Counted from the first letter of the stretch, positions 37,548-46,598 are shown. The stretch: DNA of 64,000 bases from DASWYT01 sp965246875 (GCA_965246875.1 CBDFFU010000003.1:1240001-1304000); one strand, 5' to 3'. Made by a program: numbers and translations. The notes: a model not told the origin generated them from the letters alone.

Positions 37548-39065
37548 CTATTCGTCCATGATTTTATATTCACGCAACAAATCACTGAAGCGGGTAAATT
37601 GGCCTTCAAACGCCATCGGCACGATGCCGGTCGGGCCGTGACGTTGTTTGGCAATCACGCATTCCGCCGTGCCACGCACATACTCCAGACGTTCCTGATA
37701 ACGCTGGACACGTTTTAAATAGGAATCTTCTTTTTCGATCCCTGTTTGTATCGGTTTGTCACGCTCCAGATAATAATCCTCGCGATAAACAAACATCACA
37801 ACATCGGCATCTTGTTCGATCGACCCGGATTCCCGTAGGTCGGCCAATTGCGGGCGTTTATTTTCACGCTGTTCAACGGCACGCGACAACTGTGACAAGG
37901 CAATAACGGGAACGTTTAGTTCTTTCGCCAGAGTTTTGAGACCACGGCTGATTTCTGAAATTTCCTGCACCCGGTTATCCTGTGCGCGTTTCGAACTGCC
38001 ACCGATCAACTGTAAGTAATCGACAATGATTAAACCTAAACCATGCTGACGCTGCAAACGACGGGCGCGGGCGCGAATAGCACCGATAGTGAGCGCAGCC
38101 GAATCGTCAATAAATAACGGCAATTCTGCCAGATCGCTGGCCGCCTGGGCAAAGGTCATAAATTCGTCTTGGCTCACTTCGCCACGACGAATTTTGTCGG
38201 ATGGCACGCCGCTGACTTCGCCGATCACGCGTGATGCCAATTGTTCCGCGCCCATTTCCAAAGAAAAGAAACCCACTTTGGCGCCTTGTTGGCCATTGCT
38301 GCGGTTAAACGCTTTCGCTGCATTCACCGCAATGTTGGTGGCAAGCGACGTTTTGCCCATCCCTGGACGGCCAGCCAAAATGACGAGATCGCTTGGATGC
38401 AAACCACCCAGCTTGCTGTCCAGATCTTTCAAACCTGTTGTGACACCCGTCACGTGACCAACAGTTTTGAATGCTTTTTCGGCACGTTCACGCGCAGTCT
38501 GGGTGCTTTGGGCAAAGCTGATGAAGCCGCCTTTAAAATCGCCAAATTGCGCTAGATTGTACAATTTGGACTCAGCTGCTTCGATTTGTGTTTTGGCGTT
38601 GTCGTCGATGTCTTGCTTGCGCGCGCGTTCCGTCAATTCATCCGCCAGACCGATCAACTGCCGACGCAAAAACGCTTCGTGAATCGTGCGGCCATAATCG
38701 GCGACGTTTGTGGTTGAGACAGCAGCACTCAGTAAATCCGTCAGATACGCAGTCCCGCCAGCACCCTCTAAATCATGGTCTTTTTCGAAGAAGCCTTTGA
38801 GCAACGTCGGGGTCGGAATAATGCCGTTGTGATTCAGTTTTAAAATATAATCATACAAACGCTGATGCAGCGGCATGTAGAAATGTTGCGATTCCAGAAA
38901 CTCGTTGATCTTTTCAATGCAACGCTGGTCAACCAGCATGGCACCCAATAACGCCTGCTCGATCTCAATATCGTGTGGCAATGGGGAGATGATGGTAATG
39001 GCCGTGCCGTTTTTGACGACAAGCGCATCGCTGATTGGCAAAGGATGGACGTTTGAATTCATCAT
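37548..39065 (-). CDS. dnaB: Replicative DNA helicase
   Basis: 505 residues. The N-terminal DnaB domain starts at about 28 (LPHDIEIEQALLGAMLVD). The RecA-like helicase domain has Walker A GRPGMGKTSLA near residue 228, Walker B LIIVDYLQLIGG, and the R-rich ISRGLKTLAKELNVPVIALSQLSR segment. It unwinds DNA at the fork as a hexamer. No intein is present. It sits after the rpsF-rpsR-rplI operon, separated by a terminator at 39103-39132. Confidence 0.97.
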   Translation of the reverse strand: MMNSNVHPLPISDALVVKNGTAITIISPLPHDIEIEQALLGAMLVDQRCIEKINEFLESQHFYMPLHQRLYDYILKLNHNGIIPTPTLLKGFFEKDHDLEGAGGTAYLTDLLSAAVSTTNVADYGRTIHEAFLRRQLIGLADELTERARKQDIDDNAKTQIEAAESKLYNLAQFGDFKGGFISFAQSTQTARERAEKAFKTVGHVTGVTTGLKDLDSKLGGLHPSDLVILAGRPGMGKTSLATNIAVNAAKAFNRSNGQQGAKVGFFSLEMGAEQLASRVIGEVSGVPSDKIRRGEVSQDEFMTFAQAASDLAELPLFIDDSAALTIGAIRARARRLQRQHGLGLIIVDYLQLIGGSSKRAQDNRVQEISEISRGLKTLAKELNVPVIALSQLSRAVEQRENKRPQLADLRESGSIEQDADVVMFVYREDYYLERDKPIQTGIEKEDSYLKRVQRYQERLEYVRGTAECVIAKQRHGPTGIVPMAFEGQFTRFSDLLREYKIMDE

Positions 39066-39102
39066 CAGAACACTATACCCGATTCACGCCAGCAATTTCA
39101 TC

Positions 39103-39132
39103 AAAAAAAGCCAGCTGTGAGGCCGGCTTTTC
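39103..39132 (-). terminator. Terminator of the rpsF-rpsR-rplI operon
   Basis: AAAAGCC.GC..(39106-39115) pairs with GC.GGCTTTT (39122-39131) around a short GTGA loop with one mismatch. On the minus strand the stem is followed by a run of seven Ts (39103-39109 on plus). It lies between rplI and dnaB. Confidence 0.85.
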
Positions 39133-39176
39133 AAAATTCTATTAACTGACTGATGTCTTAAGACTTCAAAAGACGC

Positions 39177-39749
39177 CTAGGCGGCGTCTTGCTCATCTTT
39201 GGCAACAAAAGCGTTATCCGGCACGGTTGGCTGATCGTCATTGGTGCTCGTTGCATCCTTTTCAGGCTTAGCCTTGCTACGCTCTAACTGTGAAGCAGCT
39301 TCTTCCGGTGTCCGGGCGACGTTCAATGTCGCGTAGACAACAACCTCAGGGTGAAGCGTGATTTTAGCCTTGAACAGACCCAGCGTTTTAACGGTTTCGA
39401 GCAGATCAATTTGCTGACGCTGTGCATTGTAGCCAGCAGCAGTCAACGCGTCGGCCACATCACGGGCCGACACAGATCCATACAGTTTACCGCTTTCAGC
39501 AGCCTGACGGATAATGCTGACGGTGACATCTGTCATCTTCTCGGCGGCTTTGTCGGCGTCTTTCTTCGAATTCGCATTCAGCGTTTCCAGTGTTTTACGC
39601 TGGGATTCGAAATAAGCGAGATTGTCCTTGGTCGCGCGCAAGGCTTTCTTGCGTGGGATCAAAAAGTTGCGGGCAAAGCCTGGCTTGACGGTGACGACTT
39701 CACCCATCTGGCCCAGATTTTCGACGCGTTCTAATAATACGATTTCCAT
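39177..39749 (-). CDS. rplI: 50S ribosomal protein L9
   Basis: 190 residues, longer than the roughly 150 of E. coli L9. The N-terminal signature MEIVLLERVENLGQMGEVVTVKPGFARNFLIPRKKAL is intact, followed by the long helix (TKDNLAYFESQRKTLETLNANSKKD) and the C-terminal domain. The last 40 residues are an acidic/basic low-complexity tail (RSKAKPEKDATSTNDDQPTVPDN..), as in many Alphaproteobacteria. It is the last gene of the ribosomal operon. Confidence 0.97.
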   Translation of the reverse strand: MEIVLLERVENLGQMGEVVTVKPGFARNFLIPRKKALRATKDNLAYFESQRKTLETLNANSKKDADKAAEKMTDVTVSIIRQAAESGKLYGSVSARDVADALTAAGYNAQRQQIDLLETVKTLGLFKAKITLHPEVVVYATLNVARTPEEAASQLERSKAKPEKDATSTNDDQPTVPDNAFVAKDEQDAA

Positions 39750-39764
39750 GTTGATGCGTCCTTC

Positions 39765-40019
39765 TTATTCGTGATCGGTGAACGGCAACAGCGCCAGCAT
39801 GCGGGCCTGCTTGATCGATTGCGCCAGTTTACGCTGGTATTTCAGCGACACGCCGGTGATACGGCTTGGCATCATTTTGCCACGCTCGGAGATGTAGCGT
39901 TTCAACATCTCGACATCTTTGTAATCGATTTTCGGCGAGTTATCGCTGGAAAACGGGCAGGTTTTGCGACGGCGTGGGCCGGTGCGGCGCGCGGCGGAGG
40001 TGACTACGGGGCGGCTCAT
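39765..40019 (-). CDS. rpsR: 30S ribosomal protein S18
   Basis: 84 residues. The CPFSSDNSPKIDYKDVEMLKRYISERGKMMPSRITGVSLKYQRKLAQSIKQARMLALLPFT block is the S18 signature. It overlaps the rpsF stop by 4 nt, so translation is probably coupled; rplI follows after 15 bp. Confidence 0.97.
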   Translation of the reverse strand: MSRPVVTSAARRTGPRRRKTCPFSSDNSPKIDYKDVEMLKRYISERGKMMPSRITGVSLKYQRKLAQSIKQARMLALLPFTDHE

Positions 40020-40444
40020 GCGGCTTCTCCTTCTTGACGGCGGTTATCACCACCACGGTTATCATCGCGACGGTTGTCGTCACCACGATAGTTATCGTCA
40101 CGGCGATAGTTGTTGGCGGGCTCTTCTTTGCGCATCATCGGTGACGGCGCGTCGGCCAATGCATCGATTTTGATGGTCATAAAGCGCAGGACGTCTTCGT
40201 GCAAACGCAAATTACGCTCCAGCTCGTCCTTGGCGGAGGCCGGTGCATCCATTTCGATCATCACATAATGACCCTTGCGGTTCTTTTTGATTTTATAGGC
40301 CATCTGGCGCAAACCCCAATATTCGGTCTGGGCGATCGTACCACCATTGTCGGTGACAAACAGGCTCATTTGCTTGGTTAATTCTTCATTCTGACCAGGC
40401 GTCAGGTCCTGCCGTGCGATAAACACGGTTTCATAGAACGGCAT
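40016..40444 (-). CDS. rpsF: 30S ribosomal protein S6
   Basis: 142 residues. MPFYETVFIARQDLTPGQ opens the S6 domain (about 1-95), with EYWGLRQMAYKIKKNRKGHYVMIEMDAPA. From about 108 the protein has a repetitive Arg/Asp/Asn-rich tail (copies of RRDDN, RGDDN, RGGDN) encoded by short GC-rich repeats at 40037-40110. Its promoter lies in 40445-40634, which is shared with the inserted restriction-modification cassette. Confidence 0.96.
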   Translation of the reverse strand: MPFYETVFIARQDLTPGQNEELTKQMSLFVTDNGGTIAQTEYWGLRQMAYKIKKNRKGHYVMIEMDAPASAKDELERNLRLHEDVLRFMTIKIDALADAPSPMMRKEEPANNYRRDDNYRGDDNRRDDNRGGDNRRQEGEAA

Positions 40445-40634
40445 GTGAACTCCCTGTGGGTGTGTATTTGTGCCTTTTCAGGCGGTTATCTAACCCCTGC
40501 CTGCCGGGCAAGAGTAAGGAGAAGAGTGGTTTATAGCGGGGTTTGGCGCGGGATGCAAGAAAATTATCTACTTAAATCTGCCTATCTTCGCAAACAAAGA
40601 TATGATCTAAATAAATAGTATATATATACTTATC

Positions 40635-41357
40635 ATGAAAGATGTTGCGATGTGGAATTGGGATCAGGGTCATTTGCCATATTTTCAATTTGATGCGCTA
40701 CGTCAGATAGCAAGATTTGTTAGCGGTAACAATTTTAAATCTGCGGATAAAAGTACTTTATATACTCAAACTGGCCTTAGTTTTAAAAGCCCAGATACGC
40801 ATAGTCCTTGGCGTAATTATTCAAGAGCTCTTAAACTCTGCTTTTTAATCAGCGAAAATAATGGAGAGGCCGAAGCAACTAAAGTTGCTCATATTCTTGC
40901 ACAAGCTGGCACTGTGACATGCGATGAATATTTACATTTTTTAGTGAGTGCTTTCACGGATCCCTCGCCTGCGTTGGAAAACTGGCAACCTAATGCTAGT
41001 TTCAGATATCCATTGCTATTTGCTCTAAAGTATTTACTAACCAAAACAGCTGTTTTAGGTATTCCAGTTGCAGATACAGATGAAATTATTGGAGCTTATC
41101 TCACAACGGGTTCAAAAGGTGATGAAGATGCCAGTTATTTTATAAACATACTTAAAGACACATCGCTTTATGAATCCCGCGGCAAAAACGTTAAAGATAA
41201 TTTGAGAAGGCAATCTAGCGAAAGTCTTAAAGTCATATCTCAAATTTCTTATTTACATATGGATAAAAGGCAAATAACAGTTTCTCTTGATCCAGCAGAT
41301 GCTCACATGATATTTGAGGACTTAACCTCCAATAATCGGACCTCATGCTATGAATAG
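40635..41357 (+). CDS. Probable restriction-endonuclease-associated protein (first gene of the R-M cassette)
   Basis: 240 residues, family not recognised with certainty. It starts MKDVAMWNWDQGHLPYFQFDALRQIARF, a style I associate with the N-terminal part of HNH-type restriction enzymes, then a SPWRNYSRALKLCFLIS segment. No catalytic motif is visible. It is AT-rich and sits upstream of the HNH gene, overlapping it by 8 bp, which suggests coupled translation and a two-part restriction enzyme. Alternatively it is an independent specificity or regulatory protein. No clear ribosome binding site; start ATG at 40635. Confidence 0.6.
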   Translation: MKDVAMWNWDQGHLPYFQFDALRQIARFVSGNNFKSADKSTLYTQTGLSFKSPDTHSPWRNYSRALKLCFLISENNGEAEATKVAHILAQAGTVTCDEYLHFLVSAFTDPSPALENWQPNASFRYPLLFALKYLLTKTAVLGIPVADTDEIIGAYLTTGSKGDEDASYFINILKDTSLYESRGKNVKDNLRRQSSESLKVISQISYLHMDKRQITVSLDPADAHMIFEDLTSNNRTSCYE

Positions 41358-41798
41358 GGAAGATGAGATTAAAAGAATTTCCAATTTTTTTGAAGATGGA
41401 AGTACAAGTGATTTTTTGATTATCCGAATACTATTATTTCTGATGTAGTCGAAAGCGGATTTAAAGAAGGTACAAAAGTTAAAAAGACACATATTACTAT
41501 TGAAAGAAATACTAAGTTAAGAAAAGAATTCTTTATTATAAAGCCAACATTTATCTGCGATGTTTGCTTGCTGGATACAAAAAAAACATATCCATGGACA
41601 GAAAGAGTATTAGATATTCATCATCTTTTACCTTTATCTTCTGGGACCAGAGTTGAATCATCAGGTACTACTTTTAATGATATAGTTCCTGTATGTCCAA
41701 GTTGTCACAGGGCAATTCATCGTTATTATGATACTTGGTTGACTCAGAACAATCGTAGAGATTTTATGGATGCAAAAAGAGGCTTTAACAGTTTATAA
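41350..41798 (+). pseudogene. HNH endonuclease of the R-M cassette, interrupted by a frameshift
   Basis: The frame from the ATG at 41350 (MNREDEIKRISNFFEDGSTSDF) stops at 41448. A continuation in the -1 frame starts at the T-run 41412-41417 and ends at 41798. That part has a full HNH core: CDVC at its start, then LDIHHLLPLSS, NDIVPVCPSCHRAIH. Adding one T at the run would restore a single protein of about 149 residues. The run T-TTT-TTG in the zero frame is also a canonical -1 slippery heptamer. It could therefore be a true frameshift mutation, a sequencing deletion, or programmed frameshifting. It is AT-rich like its neighbours and precedes the methyltransferase. Confidence 0.72.
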
Positions 41799-41830
41799 TA
41801 ACGTGAAAACTAGTTTTCCAGGATTAATCT

Positions 41831-43034
41831 ATGCTAAATAAAACCACTGTTAGCGGTTCAAAATTTATTAGAGCCAAAGAAAGCCTCTTACTGGGTGCTG
41901 CAGAAGCGTGTGTGCCGTTCCTCGATCTTTTAAAACAATCGGATTTAAAAGATCGTAGTCTATCTTATGAAAGTTCAGTAATAAAAAAATGGTCAGGGCC
42001 TTCTCCATATTATTTAAGCGACTTTTCTAAAAATAAAAAGGCCATACCCACCATAAGTTTTTTTAGTGGTTGTGGTGGCATGGATTTGGGCTTAGAAGCT
42101 GTTGGTTTTGAACATTTAGCTTTATTTGAGTTTAATGAGTTATTTTGCAAAACTCTTCGTAAAAATCGTCCAAATTGGAAAGTGTTTGGTCCTCCTACAC
42201 ATTCTGGTGATGTTTCAAAATATGACGAAGTTGTAAGTTCACTAGAGACAATTATAAAATCTCCGTTTGAAGGTGTTTTCCGTAGGTGGGCCGCCGTGTC
42301 AGCCATTTTCTATAGCTGCTAATCAAAGGTTTTCGAAATCTGACGATAATTATAAACGCATTGGTTTCTCACACGAGAAAAATGGAAACTTGCTGTTTGA
42401 TTTTATAAATCTTGTATTAAAGTTTAAGCCTAAAGTATTTATAATTGAAAATGTGCCGGGTTTACGTGATCTTGACGATGGAAAACAACTACAAGCTGCA
42501 ATAGAAAAGCTAGTTTTAGGCGGTTATACTATAGAAACACCATTTGTTCTAAATGCAGCAAACTATAAGATTCCACAACATCGTCATAGGCTTTTTGTAG
42601 TAGGTTCACGTGATCAAAAAATATTTAAAAAACCTGAACCGTCTAATGAGTTAATCGGTTGTGGAAGTGTGCTTTCAAATATAAAAAATAATATACATAA
42701 TAACGAAACACGTGAACACAAGCCTGGATCTATTATGAGATATATGAAGCTTGAGTATGGTCAACGAGATCAACTAGGAAGAGTAGATAGACTTGATCCA
42801 ACATTGCCCTCTAAAACTGTAATAGCTGGTGGTACAAATGGCGGTGGTCGTTCGCATTTGCATCCAGAAATACCCCGTACTTTAAGTGTTCGCGAATGTG
42901 CAAGACTGCAAACATTTCCTGACAATTATGTATTTGTTGGTCCTTCAGCGAGACAATTCACGCAAGTGGGAAATGCCGTTCCGCCTGTTCTTGCTGCCCA
43001 GTTAGGTATAGCTATTCGTAATAGTTATTTTTAA
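41831..43034 (+). pseudogene. DNA cytosine-5 methyltransferase of the R-M cassette, interrupted by a frameshift
   Basis: Two frames together give one m5C methyltransferase of about 400 residues. The first (41831-42322) holds motif I (ISFFSGCGGMDLGLEAVGFEH) after a 75-residue N-terminal extension. The second (from about 42276 to 43034) holds the catalytic motif IV (VGGPPCQPFS), motif VI (ENVPGLRD), motif VIII (QHRHRLFVVGS), and motifs IX-X (RECARLQTFPDNY, QVGNAVPP). The break is at TTTT 42276-42279; removing one T joins the frames as VSVGGPPCQ. All key residues survive, so the gene may be intact in reality. It would protect DNA from the HNH nuclease upstream; the recognition site is unknown. 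Confidence 0.85.
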
Positions 43035-43059
43035 TTTTAACTTTCAAAAGGCTTACACC

Positions 43060-44017
43060 ATGTCAATCGCATTTATTTTCCCCGGTCAGGGCAGCCAGTC
43101 GATCGGGATGGGCAAGGATTTCTATGACGCCTTCCCGGCTGCCAAGGAAGCGTTTCAGGAAGTCGATGAGGCGTTGGGGCAAAAGCTGACCGACATTATT
43201 TTTACCGGCGCGCCGGATGAGTTGAACCTTACCGCGAATACACAACCAGCCTTGATGACGGTTTCAATGGCGATCATGCGCACGTTAGCCGAACATTTTG
43301 ATTTTAAAACTGGACAGTGTCGCGCAAGCTGTGGCCGGACACTCGCTGGGTGAATATACGGCCCATGCAGCGGTCAGCAGTTTTACATTGACCAATACCG
43401 CGCAATTGTTGCGTATTCGCGGCGATGCCATGCAACGCGCAGTGCCGGTCGGCCAAGGTGCTATGGCGGCAATCCTCGGTCTCAATTTCGACCAGTTGCA
43501 ACCATTATGCGCTGAGATTACGACACCGGATAATCTGGTCGTTACCGCCAATGATAATTGCCCCGGTCAGGTCGTGATCAGTGGCCATTTAACTGCGGTC
43601 GAGTTGGCCATCGGTCGGGCGAATTTAATGGGAGCCAAACGCGCTGTCATGCTGCCGGTCTCAGCCCCTTTTCATTGCGCTTTGATGCAACCGGCCAGTG
43701 ATGCCATGCGTGATGCGCTGGCGCAAACAGCGATGCAGGCACCACTGTTGCCGATCTATACCAATGTGACGTCACGCCCCGAAAGCAGCCCGGCAGTTTT
43801 GGAAAATTTATTGGTTGAGCAAGTGACCCAACCGGTCCGCTGGCGCGAAACAATTCAACATATGACAGCGGATGGCTTTACAACCTTTGTTGAAGTGGGT
43901 AGCGGCAAAGTTTTAGGTGGTCTGGTCAAACGCATCAATAGCGATGCCATATGCCTCAATATTCAAACGCCAGCCGATATTGAAGCAGTCCTTGAGCAAC
44001 TTCAACAAAAACATTAA
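43060..44017 (+). pseudogene. fabD: Malonyl-CoA:ACP transacylase, interrupted by a frameshift
   Basis: FabD loads malonate onto ACP. The first frame (43060-43353) has IAFIFPGQGSQSIGMGKDF and TANTQPALMTVSMA; the second (from about 43298 to 44017) has the nucleophile block AGHSLGEYTAHAAVSSFTL, then PVSAPFHCALMQPA with the catalytic His, and FVEVGSGKVLGGLVKRI. The break is at AAAA 43306-43309; removing one A gives DFKLDSVAQAVAGHSLGEY, a normal FabD of about 318 residues. Because fabD is normally essential and single-copy, a sequencing or assembly error is the most likely cause. AAAGG precedes the ATG by 9 nt. The upstream methyltransferase stop is only 25 bp away. Confidence 0.9.
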
Positions 44018-44049
44018 TTACTTCATCCAAAATCTTAACGGAGAAATAC

Positions 44050-44793
44050 ATGTTCGATTTAACAGGCAAAAAAGCGTTGATCACCGGCGCATCTGGCGGC
44101 ATTGGTCAAGATATTGCTCAAGCGTTTTATGCCCAAGGTGCAACGGTTGCCTTGGCTGGCCGTAATAAGGACACCCTCGATAAACTGGCGGCTACGATGT
44201 CTGACAAAGCGCGCGTTCATGTCGTCACCGGCGATCTGGCCAACAGTGAGACGGCTGACAAACTGCTGTCCGATGCCGAAACCGCCATGGGTGGTTTGGA
44301 TATTCTCGTCAACAATGCAGGCCTGACCAAAGACGGTTTGGCGATGCGCATGAAAGATGAAGACTGGCAGCAAGTCATTGACGTCAATTTGACCGGTGCC
44401 TTCCGCCTCACCCGCGCGGCACTCAAAGGCATGATGAAGCAACGCTTTGGCCGCATCATTAATATTACGTCCGTTGTCGGCGTGACCGGCAACCCAGGTC
44501 AGGCTAATTACGTAGCATCTAAGGCCGGTTTGATTGGCATGAGCAAATCATTGGCCCAAGAAGTGGCCAGCCGTGGAATTACGGTCAATTGTGTTGCGCC
44601 CGGCTTTATCGCCACGGCGATGACCGATGCCTTAAATGACGATCAACGCGTCCGCATTCTGGGCAATATTCCGGCTGGCAAAATGGGCAGTCCGCAGGAT
44701 ATCGCCTCAGCCGCTGTTTTCCTGGCAAGTCAAGAAGCATCCTATATCACCGGCCAGACGATTCACGTCAATGGCGGCATGGCCATGATCTAA
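44050..44793 (+). CDS. fabG: 3-oxoacyl-[ACP] reductase
   Basis: 247 residues, normal length. SDR motifs: GASGGIGQD near 12-20, LVNNAGLTKDGLAMRM, catalytic Ser in NITSVVG and YVASK. VNCVAPGFIATAMTD and HVNGGMAMI complete the FabG pattern. It reduces 3-ketoacyl-ACP with NADPH. GGAG lies just before the ATG. It follows fabD by 32 bp and precedes acpP by 172 bp, which hold a promoter-like region with a palindrome. Confidence 0.96.
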   Translation: MFDLTGKKALITGASGGIGQDIAQAFYAQGATVALAGRNKDTLDKLAATMSDKARVHVVTGDLANSETADKLLSDAETAMGGLDILVNNAGLTKDGLAMRMKDEDWQQVIDVNLTGAFRLTRAALKGMMKQRFGRIINITSVVGVTGNPGQANYVASKAGLIGMSKSLAQEVASRGITVNCVAPGFIATAMTDALNDDQRVRILGNIPAGKMGSPQDIASAAVFLASQEASYITGQTIHVNGGMAMI

Positions 44794-44801
44794 ATAAAGG
44801 C

Positions 44802-44831
44802 TTGATTCACAATTGTGAATCGGCCTACAAT
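44802..44831 (+). promoter_or_regulatory. Predicted acpP promoter overlapping an 18-bp perfect palindrome
   Basis: TTGATT (44802-44807) and TACAAT (44826-44831) are separated by 18 nt, a plausible sigma-70-type pair. The palindrome GATTCACAATTGTGAATC (44804-44821) covers most of the -35 and spacer, the position expected for an operator. A second TATAAT box lies at 44855-44860 without a good -35. No U-run follows the palindrome, so a terminator is unlikely. The regulator is unknown. Confidence 0.55.
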
Positions 44832-44965
44832 CGAGAATACTTGACTTTAACCTGTATAATCGGCAGAAAAAGGAGCTTGCCCTTCTTTGGATGGCAACAA
44901 AAGTTTTATATCGTATCGGATCATTCGATCTGGTCATTTTTTCACAAGTCTTATGAGGACACACA

Positions 44966-45205
44966 ATGAGTGATGTAGCCGCCCGCGTCAAAAAAATCGT
45001 TATCGAGCATCTCGACGTGGATGACGCCAAAGTAACGAACGAAGCCAGCTTTATGGATGATCTGGGCGCTGACAGCCTGGACACCGTTGAATTGGTGATG
45101 GCGTTCGAAGAAGAATTCGGCATTGAAATTCCAGATGATGCAGCTGAAAAAATCATGACAGTCCAAGATGCTGTCAGCTACATCGAACAAGCTTCCAATA
45201 AATAA
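44966..45205 (+). CDS. acpP: Acyl carrier protein
   Basis: 79 residues, normal ACP. The phosphopantetheine attachment site is Ser37 in LGADSLDTVELVMAFEEEFGIEIPDD; the protein is acidic throughout. It carries growing acyl chains for fatty-acid and lipid A synthesis. AGGA lies about 8 nt before the ATG at 44966. A hairpin terminator follows at 45214-45256, between it and fabF. Confidence 0.97.
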   Translation: MSDVAARVKKIVIEHLDVDDAKVTNEASFMDDLGADSLDTVELVMAFEEEFGIEIPDDAAEKIMTVQDAVSYIEQASNK

Positions 45206-45213
45206 GATTGAGA

Positions 45214-45256
45214 ATGGGCGTCAACCGGTCAGCTGATCGAATGACGCCCATCTTTT
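45214..45256 (+). terminator. Terminator or attenuator between acpP and fabF
   Basis: ATGGGCGTCA (45214-45223) pairs perfectly with TGACGCCCAT (45242-45251); an 18-nt loop separates them and CTTTT follows. It would reduce transcription into fabF relative to acpP, matching the need for more ACP than synthase. Confidence 0.75.
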
Positions 45257-45272
45257 ATTCACACCACAATCG

Positions 45273-46553
45273 TTGATGAATCATATGCGTCGTGTCGTTG
45301 TTACCGGTATGGGCATGCTGTCGCCATTAGGCACAGGTGTCGATCATGTTTGGCAAAATCTTATCGCTGGTCAAAGCGGTATTCGAGCCGTCACGTCGTT
45401 TGACGTGTCAGATATCACCAGCCGTGTCGCAGGCCAGGTGCCGGATGGCGATGGCGCGAACGGCACGTTTAATCCTGATCTGTTTGTCGAACCAAAAGAA
45501 CAGAAAAAGGTCGACCGTTTTATTTTGCTGGGCATGGCGGCCGCCACGCAGGCCATTCAAGACAGCGGTTGGAAACCCGAAACTGAAGAAGACCAATGGC
45601 GCACCGGCGTGATGGTCGGGTCGGGTATCGGTGGCCTTAATGAAATTCATGAGACGTCGTTATTGATGGCCGAGAAAGGCCCGCGTCGTATCTCGCCGTT
45701 CTTTATTCCAGCCAGCTTGATTAATCTGGCGTCTGGCCAAATCTCGATTCAACATGGCTTTAAAGGTCCCAACCATGCCGTTGTTACCGCTTGTTCAACC
45801 GGTGCGCACGCCATTGGTGATGCCGCACGTTTGATTAAATATGGCGATGCCGATGTCATGGTCGCCGGTGGTACCGAAGCCGCTGTTAATCGTCTGGGTA
45901 TGGGTGGCTTTGCAGCATTGCGTGGGTTGTCGACAGGCTATAACGATAATCCGTCAGAAGCCTCACGTCCGTTTGACCAAGGCCGTGATGGATTCGTCAT
46001 TGCCGAAGGGGCTGGCGTTGTGGTTCTGGAAGAACTGGAACATGCCAAAAAACGTGGCGCCAAAATTTATGGCGAAGTGGTCGGTTACGGCATGTCCGGC
46101 GATGCGCATCATATCACGTCCCCACCACCTGATGGCAATGGCGGTTACCGCGCCATGCAGGCTGCGTTGAACAGCGCTGGCCTGACGTCTGCCGACGTTG
46201 ATTACATCAATGCCCATGGCACCTCGACACCGGTGGGTGACGAAATCGAAGTGGGCGCGATCAAACGCATACTGGGCGACAACGTCAAAACAACCTCCAT
46301 GTCGTCGACCAAATCAGCCATCGGCCATTTGCTGGGTGCAGCTGGTGCGGTTGAAGCGATCTTTTGTTTGAAAGCCATGCAAGACAGTATCCTGCCGCCA
46401 ACGTTGAATTTGGAAAACCCCAGTGAATCATGCCTTGGCATCGACCTGGTGCCAAAAGTGGCCAAGGAGAAAAAAGTCAAAGTGGCTTTGTCAAACTCAT
46501 TTGGTTTCGGTGGCACGAACGCGTCGCTGATTTTCAAGGCGTTTGAGGGTTAA
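45273..46553 (+). CDS. fabF: 3-oxoacyl-[ACP] synthase II
   Basis: Up to 426 residues. KAS II catalytic triad: Cys174 in VTACSTGAHAIGDA, His in NAHGTSTPVGD and His in KSAIGHLLGAAG. RRVVVTGMGMLSPLG starts the thiolase fold and NSFGFGGTNASLIF ends it. It condenses malonyl-ACP with acyl-ACP during elongation. Start candidates: TTG at 45273, ATG at 45276, or ATG at 45285, which gives MRRVVVTG. It follows a terminator, so it may have extra promoter input. Confidence 0.96.
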   Translation: MMNHMRRVVVTGMGMLSPLGTGVDHVWQNLIAGQSGIRAVTSFDVSDITSRVAGQVPDGDGANGTFNPDLFVEPKEQKKVDRFILLGMAAATQAIQDSGWKPETEEDQWRTGVMVGSGIGGLNEIHETSLLMAEKGPRRISPFFIPASLINLASGQISIQHGFKGPNHAVVTACSTGAHAIGDAARLIKYGDADVMVAGGTEAAVNRLGMGGFAALRGLSTGYNDNPSEASRPFDQGRDGFVIAEGAGVVVLEELEHAKKRGAKIYGEVVGYGMSGDAHHITSPPPDGNGGYRAMQAALNSAGLTSADVDYINAHGTSTPVGDEIEVGAIKRILGDNVKTTSMSSTKSAIGHLLGAAGAVEAIFCLKAMQDSILPPTLNLENPSESCLGIDLVPKVAKEKKVKVALSNSFGFGGTNASLIFKAFEG

Positions 46554-46598
46554 AACACGTCTCTAGCTTTTTCTGTTTTTGGCTTTAGATTGGCTATA

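Noticed and set aside
44855..44860. Main acpP promoter at the TATAAT box
   Set aside because: The only nearby TTGACT is 8 nt away, too close; kept only as a possible weak element.
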